Source: Nocardia spumae (GTDB lineage Bacteria > Actinomycetota > Actinomycetes > Mycobacteriales > Mycobacteriaceae). Taken from it: DNA of 64,000 nucleotides. The stretch lies in assembly GCF_020733635.1 (NCBI RefSeq), contig NZ_JAJFZL010000001.1:6572001-6636000 (forward strand), in the 5' to 3' direction. Shown here piece by piece: positions 8,603 to 17,683 of the stretch; positions within the stretch are counted from its first letter, which is position 1, and each line of letters starts with the position of its first letter. The notes beneath the pieces were generated by a model. It worked only from the letters and a program-made list of their open reading frames with translations. It made no database searches and was not told where the DNA came from. A program made the position numbers and the translations under genes.

Positions 8603-9630
8603 TTCGCTTCGCACCTTCCCGTGGTCTGGTTACCCGACAGGTGCACTTCCATCGGTTTACCGTCCGGACCATCGGCGAGCATCGTCACACCACAGACATA
8701 CATATTCAGGAACGATCCGTAGGAACCGATCCGCACGAGCTTTCGGTAGGTACTCGGCAACTGCTGGAAGATCCACTCGATATCACTGGAGTGCGCGTCG
8801 ATGTTCTCCGACACCTGGCCGAGTTGGCCGAAGGTCTGTTTCAGGTCCGGGCGGGCTTCCCGCAGGAGACCGGTCAGATCGCCGGTGGCGCCCGCCAGCT
8901 TCGGCAGTGCCTCGCCGATCGGATCCTTGTCCGCGGCCAGTCCGCTGATGAGCCGCTGCAGTTCGGTCAGTGTGGTGTCGAATTCCTTGTTGTGATCGTC
9001 GATGGTCGCCAGGACCGTCTTCAGGTTGTCGATCACGCTGCCGATCAGAGCGTCCCGATCGGCGAGGGTCTTGGTGAACGAACCGCCGCTGTTCAACAGC
9101 GAGACGAGGGTGCCGCCCTGGCCCTGGAACACCTGCAGCAGCGCACTGGTCAGGTCGTTGACCTGCGTCGGATCCAAGCCGCGCAGCAGTGGTTTGAACC
9201 CGCCGAGCAGCAGGTCCAGATCCAGGGCCGGCTTGGTCTTGTCGGTGCCGATGGTGCCGCCCTTCTTCAGTACCTGGGCGGTACCGGGACCCTCCATCAA
9301 CTCCAGATACCGGTCACCGACGAGGTTCTCGTAACGGACGGTGGCCCGGGTGCTGACGTACAGCTTGTACTTCGTGTCGACATCGAAATCGACATGGGCG
9401 AGGTGGTCGGAGCCCACCTCGACACTCTTCACCGAGCCGACCGGAACACCCGCGATACGCACCTTGGAGCCCGGCAGCATTCCCGACGAATTGGTGAAGA
9501 CCGCGTGATACCCGGTCTCTCGCGAGAACCTCATCTGGCTGAACACCACGACGAGGAAAGCCAGTACGACCACCATGACCAGGGTGAAAATACCCAGCTT
9601 GAGAGTCGACGCGTGAATTTTCATCCTCAT
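8599..9630 (-). CDS. mce4B: Mce family protein Mce4B
   Basis: A 343-residue Mce protein. A membrane helix lies at about 13-31 (GIFTLVMVVVLAFLVVVF). The MCE domain follows (SSGMLPGSKVRIAGVPVGSV; YENLVGDRYLELMEGPG), then a helical domain, and it ends CEAK. The ATG overlaps the mce4A stop (ATGA at 9627-9630); a second in-frame ATG lies two codons on. It is one of the six Mce4 subunits. Confidence 0.92.
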   Translation of the reverse strand: MRMKIHASTLKLGIFTLVMVVVLAFLVVVFSQMRFSRETGYHAVFTNSSGMLPGSKVRIAGVPVGSVKSVEVGSDHLAHVDFDVDTKYKLYVSTRATVRYENLVGDRYLELMEGPGTAQVLKKGGTIGTDKTKPALDLDLLLGGFKPLLRGLDPTQVNDLTSALLQVFQGQGGTLVSLLNSGGSFTKTLADRDALIGSVIDNLKTVLATIDDHNKEFDTTLTELQRLISGLAADKDPIGEALPKLAGATGDLTGLLREARPDLKQTFGQLGQVSENIDAHSSDIEWIFQQLPSTYRKLVRIGSYGSFLNMYVCGVTMLADGPDGKPMEVHLSGNQTTGRCEAK

Positions 9631-10847
9631 GGGTTGGGCACCCCCGGCAGTCCGGCGAACATGATCTGGAAGACCCTGGGTCCGTTGAGATGTGTGTGCA
9701 GCTCAGGAGTCCAGACCTCGCCCTCCGAGGTATCGGTGACCAGATAGTTGGCGTGATCGGTGGGCTGGCGATCCAGGATGCCCTCACAGTGCGGGCCTCC
9801 GGTCGCGTTCACCTTGGGCAGATCCTGTGGATAGTGGTAGGGCTCGCCACCGGGCATGAAGCCGGCGTTCAGCAGCACCGTGCCGCCGGGGCCACCACCG
9901 AAGATCTTGTCCATGATGTCGACGTTCTGACCGACACCCTCGACCACACAGCCGAGCGCCGAGCGGTACTCGTTGAGCAGTGCCGTGGTGGGGCGCAACA
10001 GGTCCAGCGAGGTGGCCAGCGCCTGGGCGTTATCGCTCAGAATCGGGCGGGTGGTGTCGGCCAGGCCGATCAGATTCACCAGCATCGCGTCGAAGTTCTT
10101 GTTCTCGTCCACGATGGTCTTACTGGTCGTGGTCGCGTTCTGGGTGGTGCGCAACAGGTCCGGGGTGACATCGGCGTACAGATTCGTCACGCCGACCGAG
10201 GTCTGCAGATCTCGTTGCAGATCCGGCAGGCTCGGGTTGATGTCGCTGAGGTATTGATCGGAATCGACGAGCAGCTGTCCGAGTTTGTCCCCGCGGCCCT
10301 GCAACGCGGTGCCCAGCGCCGTCAGCGTCGCGTTGAGCTTTTCCGGCGCCACCTTCGCCAGCACATCGGTCAAATGCTGGAATACCGTGTTGAATTCGAC
10401 GGTCACCGACTGTGCCGACACGGTGGATCCGGGCTGCAGATGTCCGCCCGAAGGCTGTTCCGGTTCGATGAAGTTCACGTATTTGGCGCCGAATACCGTG
10501 GTCGACCGAATATCGACGGTCGAGTTGGCCGGGACCATCTTCAGCTGATCGGGGTTCATCGCCAAGGTCAGGCGCGCGTGATCACCGGTATACGCGATAT
10601 GCGACACCCGGCCGATTTCCACGCCGCGGATCTTGACCTTCGCGTCCTTGTCCATGACCAGTCCGGCGCGCGGTGCGTCCAGATAGACCGGCTTGGTGGT
10701 GGTGAAGCCCCCCACGAACATGGTCAAGGCGATAGCGACGACCGCGGCCAGAATCAGGATCAGGGCCAGGCCCGAGAGCTTCACGCCCCATCCGGCGCCG
10801 AAAAACTTTCCGGTGCCTTCCTTTTCAACGAGCTTATTTGCCGCCAT
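9627..10847 (-). CDS. mce4A: Mce family protein Mce4A
   Basis: A 406-residue protein and the first Mce subunit of the operon. It starts MAANKLVEKEGTGKFFG, with a membrane helix at about 25-46. The MCE domain is at about 50-130 (LVMDKDAKVKIRGVEIGRV; VFGAKYVNFIEPEQPSGG). A long helical domain follows, with a C-terminal region containing two cysteines. The ATG at 10847 lies five bases after yrbE4B. In mycobacteria Mce4A helps form the substrate-binding tube for cholesterol uptake; that function is inferred from family and operon context. Confidence 0.93.
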   Translation of the reverse strand: MAANKLVEKEGTGKFFGAGWGVKLSGLALILILAAVVAIALTMFVGGFTTTKPVYLDAPRAGLVMDKDAKVKIRGVEIGRVSHIAYTGDHARLTLAMNPDQLKMVPANSTVDIRSTTVFGAKYVNFIEPEQPSGGHLQPGSTVSAQSVTVEFNTVFQHLTDVLAKVAPEKLNATLTALGTALQGRGDKLGQLLVDSDQYLSDINPSLPDLQRDLQTSVGVTNLYADVTPDLLRTTQNATTTSKTIVDENKNFDAMLVNLIGLADTTRPILSDNAQALATSLDLLRPTTALLNEYRSALGCVVEGVGQNVDIMDKIFGGGPGGTVLLNAGFMPGGEPYHYPQDLPKVNATGGPHCEGILDRQPTDHANYLVTDTSEGEVWTPELHTHLNGPRVFQIMFAGLPGVPNP

Positions 10848-10852
10848 ACCGC

Positions 10853-11704
10853 CTACCCGGAGAGATGGAAGTTGCCGGAGGTGCCGTAGATCGCCAGTGA
10901 CATCAGCAGAGTCACCGACACCACCGCCACCAGTGAGGCGCGTACGGCATTGCCGACCGCGATTCCCACACCGACCGGTCCACCGGTCGCGTTGTAGCCG
11001 TAGTAGGTGTGAATCATCATGACCGCCAAGGCCATCAGAATCGCCTGCACGAACGACCACAGGATGTCGCTGGGAATCAGGAAGGTCGAGAAATAGTGGT
11101 CGTACACACCACCCGACTGGCCGTAGATGACGACGGTCGCGAACCGACTCGCCACGAACGAGGCGATGACCGCCAGTGCGTAGAGCGGGACGATCGCGAT
11201 CATGCCGGCCAGCACGCGGGTACCCACGAGGAACGGCATCGGCCGGATCGCCATGGATTCCAGCGCGTCGATCTCCTCGGCCACCCGCATGGCGCCCAGC
11301 TGAGCGGTGGCGCCCGCGCCGATGGTGGCAGCGAGACCGATACCGGAGATCACCGGGGCGGCGATGCGCACGTTGAGGAATGCGGCGAAGAAGCCCGTGA
11401 GGGCCTCGACGCCGATATTGCCCAGCGAGCTGTAGCCCTGCACGGCGATCGTGCCACCGGTGAACAGCGTCAGGAAGCCGACGATCACCACCGTGCCACC
11501 GATGACGGCCAAAGCGCCTGTGCCCATGCTGATTTCGGCGATCAGACGAATCGTCTCGGTGCGATAGTGCGAGAACGCCTTCGGCACCGAGGCCAGGGAT
11601 CTCGCGTAGAACTGGGCATGATGCCCGATCCCGTCCATCGAACTAGACACCCGCCGCACCCGTCGAACAGTACGGGGGAAACGGGACTGGATTACGAATG
11701 CCAT
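10853..11704 (-). CDS. yrbE4B: MlaE-family permease YrbE4B
   Basis: A 283-residue multi-pass membrane protein of the MlaE/YrbE permease family. Several hydrophobic segments flank the signature EEIDALESMAIRPMPFLVGTR at about 145-165, which binds the MceG-type ATPase. With YrbE4A it forms the inner-membrane permease of the Mce4 importer. The ATPase itself (mceG) is not in this window, as is usual because it is shared between mce systems. The start lies four bases after yrbE4A. Confidence 0.94.
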   Translation of the reverse strand: MAFVIQSRFPRTVRRVRRVSSSMDGIGHHAQFYARSLASVPKAFSHYRTETIRLIAEISMGTGALAVIGGTVVIVGFLTLFTGGTIAVQGYSSLGNIGVEALTGFFAAFLNVRIAAPVISGIGLAATIGAGATAQLGAMRVAEEIDALESMAIRPMPFLVGTRVLAGMIAIVPLYALAVIASFVASRFATVVIYGQSGGVYDHYFSTFLIPSDILWSFVQAILMALAVMMIHTYYGYNATGGPVGVGIAVGNAVRASLVAVVSVTLLMSLAIYGTSGNFHLSG

Positions 11705-11708
11705 CGGA

Positions 11709-12473
11709 TCACCGCACCGTGAACTTGATACCGACGGCGGTGACCACGACGTTCACCACGAACAGGGCCATGAAGGAGAACACCACCGTCTGGTTGACCG
11801 CGTCACCCACACTCTTGGGGCCGCCCTTGACATTGAGTCCGAGGTAGCAGGCCATCAGACCGGCGATCAGACCGAACAGCGTGGCCTTGACCTCGGAGAT
11901 GACCAGCTCGGGAGTGTGGGTGAGCAGGGTGAGCCCGTTGACGAAGGCGCCGGGGTTGACGCCCTGCAGCAGTACCGAGAACAGGAAGCCACCGGCGATG
12001 CCGATTGTGGACACCAGGCCGTTCAGCAGGGCCGCGACGAACATCGAGGCGAGCACCCGGGGCACCACCAAACGGTGGATGGGGTCGATACCGAGCACCT
12101 TCATGGCGTCGATTTCTTCTCGAATGGTGCGCGCTCCCAGATCGGCGCAGATCGCGGTGGCGCCGGCGCCCGCGACGATCAGCACCGTCACGATCGGACC
12201 GACCTGGGTGACCGTTCCGAATGCGGCGCCCGCACCGGAGAGATCGGCCGCGCCGATTTCCCGCAACAGAATATTGAGCGTAAAGCTCACCAGGACCGTG
12301 AATGGGATCGCGACCAAGATGGTCGGGACGATCGACACTCGCGCGACGAACCATGATTGGTCGACGAATTCTCGCCGCTGAAATGGGGGACGTATCACGG
12401 CCCGCGCCACCGCTGCCACGAGTTCGAAGAACCCACCGACCGCACGCAACGGCACGGCAAGAACCTCGTTCAT
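11709..12473 (-). CDS. yrbE4A: MlaE-family permease YrbE4A
   Basis: A 254-residue MlaE-type permease and first gene of the mce4 operon. It has several transmembrane segments, and the family signature REEIDAMKVLGIDPIHRLVVPR is at about 128-149. It pairs with YrbE4B as the membrane permease of the steroid importer. The ATG at 12473 is preceded by AGGAGGAA on the minus strand. Two KstR-type boxes, at 12550-12563 and 12628-12641, lie upstream and should repress the operon until a steroid-CoA inducer is present. Confidence 0.94.
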   Translation of the reverse strand: MNEVLAVPLRAVGGFFELVAAVARAVIRPPFQRREFVDQSWFVARVSIVPTILVAIPFTVLVSFTLNILLREIGAADLSGAGAAFGTVTQVGPIVTVLIVAGAGATAICADLGARTIREEIDAMKVLGIDPIHRLVVPRVLASMFVAALLNGLVSTIGIAGGFLFSVLLQGVNPGAFVNGLTLLTHTPELVISEVKATLFGLIAGLMACYLGLNVKGGPKSVGDAVNQTVVFSFMALFVVNVVVTAVGIKFTVR

Positions 12474-12549
12474 TCCGCGATTCCTCCTAGCCGACCCGTA
12501 CGCGCAACGTCGCGCCCGCAGGCCTCCACACCTCTTCCGCTCCGAAGAT

Positions 12550-12563
12550 TAGAACATGTTCAT
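12550..12563. promoter_or_regulatory. KstR-type operator before yrbE4A (proximal)
   Basis: TAGAACATGTTCAT fits 13 of 14 positions of the KstR palindrome TnnAACnnGTTnnA. It lies 77 bases upstream of the yrbE4A start. Confidence 0.75.
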
Positions 12564-12627
12564 GTCGATTCGGAAGAGAATTTGCCATTTTTGACCTGCT
12601 CTTTCATCTGAGAGTCGACTCAGAAGC

Positions 12628-12641
12628 TAGAACAGGTTCTA
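12628..12641. promoter_or_regulatory. KstR-type operator before yrbE4A (distal)
   Basis: TAGAACAGGTTCTA is a full match to TnnAACnnGTTnnA with perfectly paired arms. It lies between hsd4A (ending at 12752) and yrbE4A, so it marks a promoter for the mce4 operon separate from that of hsd4A. Confidence 0.85.
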
Positions 12642-12751
12642 TACGGTGTACAGAACGCCTTTGTGAGGCACCCCACAACCATCGACCCCATGTCTACCAA
12701 GTGCGCGACCGCCGATCAACCGAAGTTGGTCAGACGACCTGCACCCGATAA

Positions 12752-13669
12752 TCAGCCGAGATCGTGTAGCGAACTCGCGGAAAACGTACGCCCCACGGGG
12801 CGCTCGGCGAAGTAGGTGCCGAGTGTGTCGGCCAGCGCGTCCGCACTCCATTCCGCACCGGCGGCGTCGAAGCGGGCCTCGACCTCGGGCGCGGCCATCA
12901 GCGCGACCATGGGGCCGTAGACGACGAAGACCTGGCCGTTGACCGCATCGGCGCCGGGAGAGGCCAGATAGGCCACCAGACGGGCGACATGGTCGGGCGA
13001 GAGGGGATCCACGTCGCCGTCGGGCGCCGCGGAGAAAACGGATTCGGTCATCGCGGTCCGCGCGCGCGGGCAGATCGCATTGGCGCGCACGCCGTAGCGC
13101 GACAGACCACGCGAGGCCGACAGCGTCAATGCGGTGATTCCGGCTTTCGCGGCGGCGTAATTCGGTTGCCCCTCGGGACCCAGCAAACCCGCTTCCGAAG
13201 AGGTGTTGATCAGGCGCCCGTAAATTGGAGCACCAGATTCCTTCGATTTAGCGCGCCAGTAGGCGGCGGCATTGCGCGACAAGAGGAAATGTCCGCGCAG
13301 ATGGACCGAGAGCACCGCGTCCCAGTCCTCATCGGAAAGATTGAAAAGCATGCGGTCGCGGACAATTCCCGCATTGTTCACCACGATGTCCACGCTGCCG
13401 AAGGTCTCGTCGGCGGTGCGAATCAGGGCGTCGGCGGTCGCGCGCTCGGCGATACTACCGGCCACGAATTCCGCTTTGGCGCCCAGCGCGCGGATGTCGG
13501 CGAGGGTGGCGGCCACCGCATCGCTCTCGGCGAGATCGTTGACCACCACCGAGGCGCCGGCACCGGCCAGTGCCAGTGCCTCCGCCCGTCCGAGGCCGGC
13601 ACCAGCTCCGGTCACGATCGCTACCTTGCCGGACAGGTCCGTCCCCGACTGATTCGACGATTCACTCAC
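12752..13669 (-). CDS. hsd4A: short-chain dehydrogenase Hsd4A (Rv3502c-like)
   Basis: A 305-residue SDR with Rossmann motif TGAGAGLG at about 20-27, NNAGIV near 113, and the catalytic set in the span INTSSEAG...PNYAAAKAG. A C-terminal extension of about 60 residues follows the SDR core. Rv3502c homologues act in steroid side-chain beta-oxidation as 3-hydroxyacyl-CoA dehydrogenases, with reported 17-beta-hydroxysteroid activity. The gene sits next to mce4 as in M. tuberculosis, with a KstR-type box 11 bases upstream of the ATG. Confidence 0.88.
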   Translation of the reverse strand: MSESSNQSGTDLSGKVAIVTGAGAGLGRAEALALAGAGASVVVNDLAESDAVAATLADIRALGAKAEFVAGSIAERATADALIRTADETFGSVDIVVNNAGIVRDRMLFNLSDEDWDAVLSVHLRGHFLLSRNAAAYWRAKSKESGAPIYGRLINTSSEAGLLGPEGQPNYAAAKAGITALTLSASRGLSRYGVRANAICPRARTAMTESVFSAAPDGDVDPLSPDHVARLVAYLASPGADAVNGQVFVVYGPMVALMAAPEVEARFDAAGAEWSADALADTLGTYFAERPVGRTFSASSLHDLG

Positions 13670-13679
13670 GCCGTGACTC

Positions 13680-13693
13680 TAGAACGTGTTCCA
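13680..13693. promoter_or_regulatory. KstR-type operator before hsd4A
   Basis: TAGAACGTGTTCCA matches TnnAACnnGTTnnA at every fixed position. It lies immediately upstream of the hsd4A start and downstream of fdxD. Confidence 0.85.
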
Positions 13694-13713
13694 GTTATCG
13701 GCAAGCATCCATT

Positions 13714-13902
13714 TCACTGCAAACGCAGGGCGGCCTTCGGACACTGCGCGACCGCGGTCTCGACATCGGAGAGCCGATCGTCGGGCACGTCGGCGGTGAC
13801 GATGTGGAGCATGTCCTCATCGTCGAGTTCGAAGACGTCGGGGGCGATTCCGACACAGATTCCATTGGCTTCGCACTGGTCGAAGTCCACGCTGACCTTC
13901 AT
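13714..13902 (-). CDS. fdxD: 3Fe-4S ferredoxin FdxD (Rv3503c-like)
   Basis: A 62-residue acidic ferredoxin with Cys10, Cys16 and Cys54 (QCEANGIC and QCPKA), the pattern of a single [3Fe-4S] cluster. Such ferredoxins donate electrons to cytochromes P450, and cyp125 in this window is a likely partner. The ATG at 13902 has AGGAG seven bases upstream; an in-frame earlier ATG has no ribosome site. It is transcribed away from fadE26, and the KstR-type box at 13990-14003 lies in the shared promoter region. Confidence 0.88.
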   Translation of the reverse strand: MKVSVDFDQCEANGICVGIAPDVFELDDEDMLHIVTADVPDDRLSDVETAVAQCPKAALRLQ

Positions 13903-13989
13903 TGATAACTCCTTCACCACCAGGTATTGCCGAGCCTACAAGCCCGGACGCACCGCCGCCGACGAAGCGGGCGGATTCGGTATCCATAC

Positions 13990-14003
13990 TGGAACATGTT
14001 TCA
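13990..14003. promoter_or_regulatory. KstR-type operator between fdxD and fadE26
   Basis: TGGAACATGTTTCA matches TnnAACnnGTTnnA fully. It lies 87 bases from the fdxD start and 89 from the fadE26 start, so it can control both directions. Confidence 0.85.
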
Positions 14004-14092
14004 GTAGATATGCAATGATCGTGACAGGGCCGGCCGACACGAGCCGATGTCGCCGCATCCGTCATCCCCATCACCGAGTCGAGGTAACCGCC

Positions 14093-15286
14093 ATGCGGAT
14101 TGCTTATACCGAGCAACAGGAGCAGCTGCGCGCCGAGCTCCGCGAATATTTCGCCAAGCTGATCACGCCGGAGCGCCGCGAGGCCCTGTCGTCCCAGACC
14201 GGTGAATACGGCCACGGCAACGTCTACCGTGAGGTGGTCCAGGAAATGGGCCGGGACGGCTGGCTCGCCCTGGGCTGGCCCAAGGAGTACGGCGGGCAGG
14301 ATCGCTCGACGATGGATCAGCTGATCTTCACCGATGAGGCGGCCGTCGCCGGCGCCCCGGTGCCGTTCCTGACCATCAACTCGGTCGCACCGACGATCAT
14401 GCACTACGGCAGCGAGGAGCAGAAGAAGTTCTTCCTGCCCAAGATCGCCGCCGGCGAGCTGCACTTCTCGATCGGATACTCCGAGCCCGGGGCGGGTACC
14501 GACCTGGCCTCGCTGCGCACCGGCGCGGTCCGCGACGGCGACGAGTGGGTGATCAACGGTCAGAAGATGTGGACCAGCCTGATCCAGTACGCCGACTACA
14601 TCTGGCTGGCCGCCCGCACCGATCCGAGCGCCAAGAAGCACAAGGGCGTGAGCATGTTCATCGTGCCCACCGACGCCGAGGGGTTCTCCTGGACGCCCGT
14701 GCACACCATGGCCGGACCGGACACCAGCGCCACCTACTACCAGGACGTGCGGGTCCCGCACAGCTCGATGGTCGGCCCGGAGAACGGCGGCTGGGCGCTG
14801 ATCACCAATCAGCTCAACCACGAGCGCGTGGCACTGACCTCCGCCGCCCCGCTGGCGCTGGCGGTGGCGCAGACCACCGAATGGGCGCGCGACACCAAGG
14901 ATTCCAGCGGCGCCCGCCTCATCGACAGCGAATGGGTACGGCTCAATCTGGCCCGGGTGCACGCCCAGGTCGAATATCTCAAGCTGCTCAACTGGGAGAT
15001 CGCCTCGGGCGCCGACGCCGGCGGTGACGCGGCCCCGCGGCCGTGGGATGCCTCCACCTGCAAGGTGCTCGGGACCGAACTGGCCACCGAGGCCTACCGG
15101 CTGCTGATGGAGATCCTCGGACCGCAGGCCTATCTGCGGCAGGACTCCCCCGGCGCCCAGCTGCGCGGACGGCTCGAGCGAATGCATCGCGCCTGCCTGA
15201 TCCTGACCTTCGGCGGCGGCACCAACGAGGTGCAGCGCGACATCATCGCGATGACCGCCCTGAAACAGCCCGCAGCCGCCCGCTGA
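14093..15286 (+). CDS. fadE26: acyl-CoA dehydrogenase FadE26 (ChsE4-like subunit)
   Basis: A 397-residue acyl-CoA dehydrogenase starting MRIAYTEQQEQLRAEL. It shows YSEPGAGTDLASL at about 128-140, INGQKMWTS near 157, and the C-terminal FGGGTNEVQRDIIAM. With FadE27 it should form the alpha2-beta2 enzyme that begins each oxidation cycle on the cholesterol side chain, as ChsE4-ChsE5 do in M. tuberculosis. The ATG is preceded by GAGG about eight bases upstream. fadE27 follows after 33 bases. Confidence 0.92.
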   Translation: MRIAYTEQQEQLRAELREYFAKLITPERREALSSQTGEYGHGNVYREVVQEMGRDGWLALGWPKEYGGQDRSTMDQLIFTDEAAVAGAPVPFLTINSVAPTIMHYGSEEQKKFFLPKIAAGELHFSIGYSEPGAGTDLASLRTGAVRDGDEWVINGQKMWTSLIQYADYIWLAARTDPSAKKHKGVSMFIVPTDAEGFSWTPVHTMAGPDTSATYYQDVRVPHSSMVGPENGGWALITNQLNHERVALTSAAPLALAVAQTTEWARDTKDSSGARLIDSEWVRLNLARVHAQVEYLKLLNWEIASGADAGGDAAPRPWDASTCKVLGTELATEAYRLLMEILGPQAYLRQDSPGAQLRGRLERMHRACLILTFGGGTNEVQRDIIAMTALKQPAAAR

Positions 15287-15319
15287 GCCGCGCACTAGTT
15301 CGAAAGCTGGGTAATACCG

Positions 15320-16423
15320 ATGGATTTCACACTTACCGAGGGGCAGCAGGATCTGGCACGGCTGACCGGCGAGGTCTGCGGCAAGCTGGTCACCGCCGAC
15401 CGGCTGCGTGAGCTCGACACCGCCGAGGTCCGCTTCGACGCGCAGCTGTGGCGTTCGCTGGCCGAGACCGGAGTTCTCGCGGCGGCACTGCCGGAATCGG
15501 TGGGCGGCAGCGATCTCGGCGTGCTGGAGCAGACCGCGATCCTGCGCGAGCTGGGCAAGGCCGTCGCCGCCGTTCCGTATCTGTGGTCGGTCGTCCTCGG
15601 CGCCGGCGCGCTGGCCCGCTGGGGTAACGACGCGCAGCGCGAGCTGGCGACGAAAGCCGGTGCGGGTGAGACGATTCTGACCGTCGCGCTGTCCGAGGAA
15701 CGGAACTGGGAGCCGAACAAGCCCACCACCACGGCCACCGACGACCACGGCTGGACGCTGGTCGGCGCCAAGACCATCGTGCCGTTCGCCGCGCAGGCCA
15801 CACGAATCCTGGTGCCCGCCACCGTATCCGGTAAGGCCGCGCTGTTCCTGGTCGATCCGGCCGCGGCCGGCGTGCGGCTGACGGATCAGCAGGTCGTCGA
15901 CCGCAGCCCGGAGGCGGAACTCGAATTCGACGCCACACCCGCCGAATTGGTCGGCACCGTGGACGACGGCGCCGAGATCCTGAACTGGCTGCTCTCACAG
16001 GGCTGGCTCGGACTGGCCGCACAGCAATTGGGCACACTCGAGCGCGCCGTCGAACTGGTCGCCGAGTACGGACGCGAACGCGAACAGTTCAATCGCAAGA
16101 TCGGCAGCTTCCAGGCCGTGGCACAACGCCTCGCCGACGGGTACATCGATCTGCAGGGGCTGCGGCTCGCGGTCACCCAGGCGGCCTGGCGGGTGTCGGA
16201 GGGGCTGCCCGCCGACGCCGAGATCCACACCGCCAAGTTCTGGGCCGCCGAGGCCGGTCATCGCATCGCCCACACCGCCGTGCACGTGCACGGTGGCGTC
16301 GGCATCGACCGCGACCACATCGTCCAGTGCTACTTCACCGCCGCCAAGCACAACGAGTTCGCACTCGGCGGCGCCACCGACCACCTGCGCGCCCTGGGCA
16401 CCCTCCTGGCCGAGGCCCACTAG
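15320..16423 (+). CDS. fadE27: acyl-CoA dehydrogenase FadE27 (ChsE5-like subunit)
   Basis: A 367-residue acyl-CoA dehydrogenase-fold protein, shorter than its partner. It carries REQFNRKIGSFQAVAQRLAD and VHVHGGVGIDRDHIVQCYF but lacks the usual C-terminal GG(T/S)NEVQR segment, as expected for the second subunit of a steroid FadE heterotetramer. It is co-transcribed with fadE26. An 18-bp-stem hairpin right after the stop codon ends the unit. Confidence 0.91.
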   Translation: MDFTLTEGQQDLARLTGEVCGKLVTADRLRELDTAEVRFDAQLWRSLAETGVLAAALPESVGGSDLGVLEQTAILRELGKAVAAVPYLWSVVLGAGALARWGNDAQRELATKAGAGETILTVALSEERNWEPNKPTTTATDDHGWTLVGAKTIVPFAAQATRILVPATVSGKAALFLVDPAAAGVRLTDQQVVDRSPEAELEFDATPAELVGTVDDGAEILNWLLSQGWLGLAAQQLGTLERAVELVAEYGREREQFNRKIGSFQAVAQRLADGYIDLQGLRLAVTQAAWRVSEGLPADAEIHTAKFWAAEAGHRIAHTAVHVHGGVGIDRDHIVQCYFTAAKHNEFALGGATDHLRALGTLLAEAH

Positions 16424-16432
16424 CGCAGGCGC

Positions 16433-16477
16433 CCGGCCGGGTTCGATCCGCCGCTCCACCGGATCGAACCCGGCCGG
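16433..16477 (+). terminator. terminator hairpin after fadE27
   Basis: CCGGCCGGGTTCGATCCG (16433-16450) pairs perfectly with 16460-16477 across a nine-base loop. There is no T-run, only ACATTTCC. It lies between convergent genes and may work both ways. Confidence 0.75.
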
Positions 16478-16503
16478 ACATTTCCACGTAATGATCCGGC
16501 CCG

Positions 16504-17076
16504 CTACCTCGGTATCGGATCGGCCCGGGCGAGTATCTCGTCCACCGTCTCGGCGACGGTGAGATCCGTTGTATCGAGCCATAATCCGATAGTCGGGGTC
16601 TCGGTGCGCAGGATGTCGTCGAGTTGTTCGACGGTGAAGGTGCCGTAGGCCTTCTTACCGCGACGCGCCTCCCGGTCGGCGACCGCGGGCGGGCGCGGGG
16701 CCAGCACGACCACATACAGCGGATCGGTCCGGATCCGCTCGATCGTCCACGGCAGCAGTTCGCCCAGGACGACGTCCTGAACGATCGCGGTGAAACCGGC
16801 CGCCGCGTACTCGTCGGCCACCGATGCCGCCAGCCGATGCCGTAGTCGCAACTGCCGCAGGGCGTCCGCACTCGGCGCGCCCGACATCTCGGCGCGCCCG
16901 CCGATCACGAAGCGCCGGAACACATCCCCGTGCACATGGGCCGAGCGCGGCAATCGCTCGGCCAGCGCCTGGGCGACCGTCGACTTGCCCGCCGCTTGGA
17001 TACCGGTGATCAGGTACACCGCGCCGGAGGTCTCCCTCACGGGATCGCCGGCATCTCCGGCCTCGGAAGCACACAT
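16504..17076 (-). CDS. P-loop kinase / AAA-type phosphotransferase
   Basis: A protein of about 190 residues with a Walker A motif GIQAAGKST at about 25-33, followed by RSAHVHGDVFRRF and a C-terminal WLDTTDLTVAETVDEIL. This pattern is seen in small-molecule kinases related to chloramphenicol phosphotransferase and gluconate kinase. The substrate is unknown. I place the start at ATG 17076. An upstream in-frame ATG at 17157 would add a 27-residue Ser/Gly-rich tail, and neither start has a clear ribosome site. It begins the accessory block that interrupts the cholesterol genes. Confidence 0.75.
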   Translation of the reverse strand: MCASEAGDAGDPVRETSGAVYLITGIQAAGKSTVAQALAERLPRSAHVHGDVFRRFVIGGRAEMSGAPSADALRQLRLRHRLAASVADEYAAAGFTAIVQDVVLGELLPWTIERIRTDPLYVVVLAPRPPAVADREARRGKKAYGTFTVEQLDDILRTETPTIGLWLDTTDLTVAETVDEILARADPIPR

Positions 17077-17240
17077 GGGCCGACGGTATCCCGGCACCGC
17101 GCTCGCGAGCGATCCATTTCTCGCACCGGAGGACGGTTCCCCCAGCTCAGAGGCCATGCCACAGATCTGCGATGAGTTTGCCCGCGCCGCGGCGTCGGTA
17201 TTGGTGACAGAGACGAACGCAGGCGAGAGGACCCCCGCGC

Positions 17241-17660
17241 ATGGCCAGCAAGATGATCTTCATCAATCTCCCCGTCGAGGATCTGGAGCGATCCAAAACC
17301 TTCTACGAGGCGCTGGGCTGGAAGGTGAATCCCGACTTCACCGACGAGAACGCCGCCTGTGTGGTCGTCGACGACAACATCTGCGTGATGCTGCTGACGC
17401 ACCGCCATTTCGACATGTTCACCAACCGCCCCATCGCCGACACCCGCGCGGCCGCCGGGTCGATCTACGCCCTGTCGATGGGCAGTGCCGCGGAGGTCGA
17501 GGCGCTGCTGACCGCGGCAACGGCGGCCGGTGCCACCGAGGAGGTCAGCGAGGACAAGCGGGCCCAGGAGGAGGCTGTCGGCATGTTCAGCCGCGCGTTC
17601 CTCGACCCGGACGGACATCACTGGGAAGCCTTCTGGATGGACTACCCGGGCGGCAACTGA
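17241..17660 (+). CDS. VOC family (glyoxalase-like) protein
   Basis: A 139-residue VOC-fold protein. It begins MASKMIFINLPVEDLERSKTF, the usual first beta-alpha unit, and ends with AFLDPDGHHWEAFWMD, the second-half metal-site region. Such proteins range from dioxygenases and lyases to drug-binding proteins. It resembles the single-module 'lactoylglutathione lyase-like' group, whose substrates are mostly unknown. It is transcribed divergently from the kinase and converges on the hydrolase at 17684. Confidence 0.82.
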   Translation: MASKMIFINLPVEDLERSKTFYEALGWKVNPDFTDENAACVVVDDNICVMLLTHRHFDMFTNRPIADTRAAAGSIYALSMGSAAEVEALLTAATAAGATEEVSEDKRAQEEAVGMFSRAFLDPDGHHWEAFWMDYPGGN

Positions 17661-17683
17661 TCGCCGCCCGAGGCCGGTTCAGC

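Noticed and set aside
13817..15748. Minus-strand open frame of over 600 codons
   Set aside because: It lies opposite fadE26 and fadE27, whose catalytic motifs are clear.
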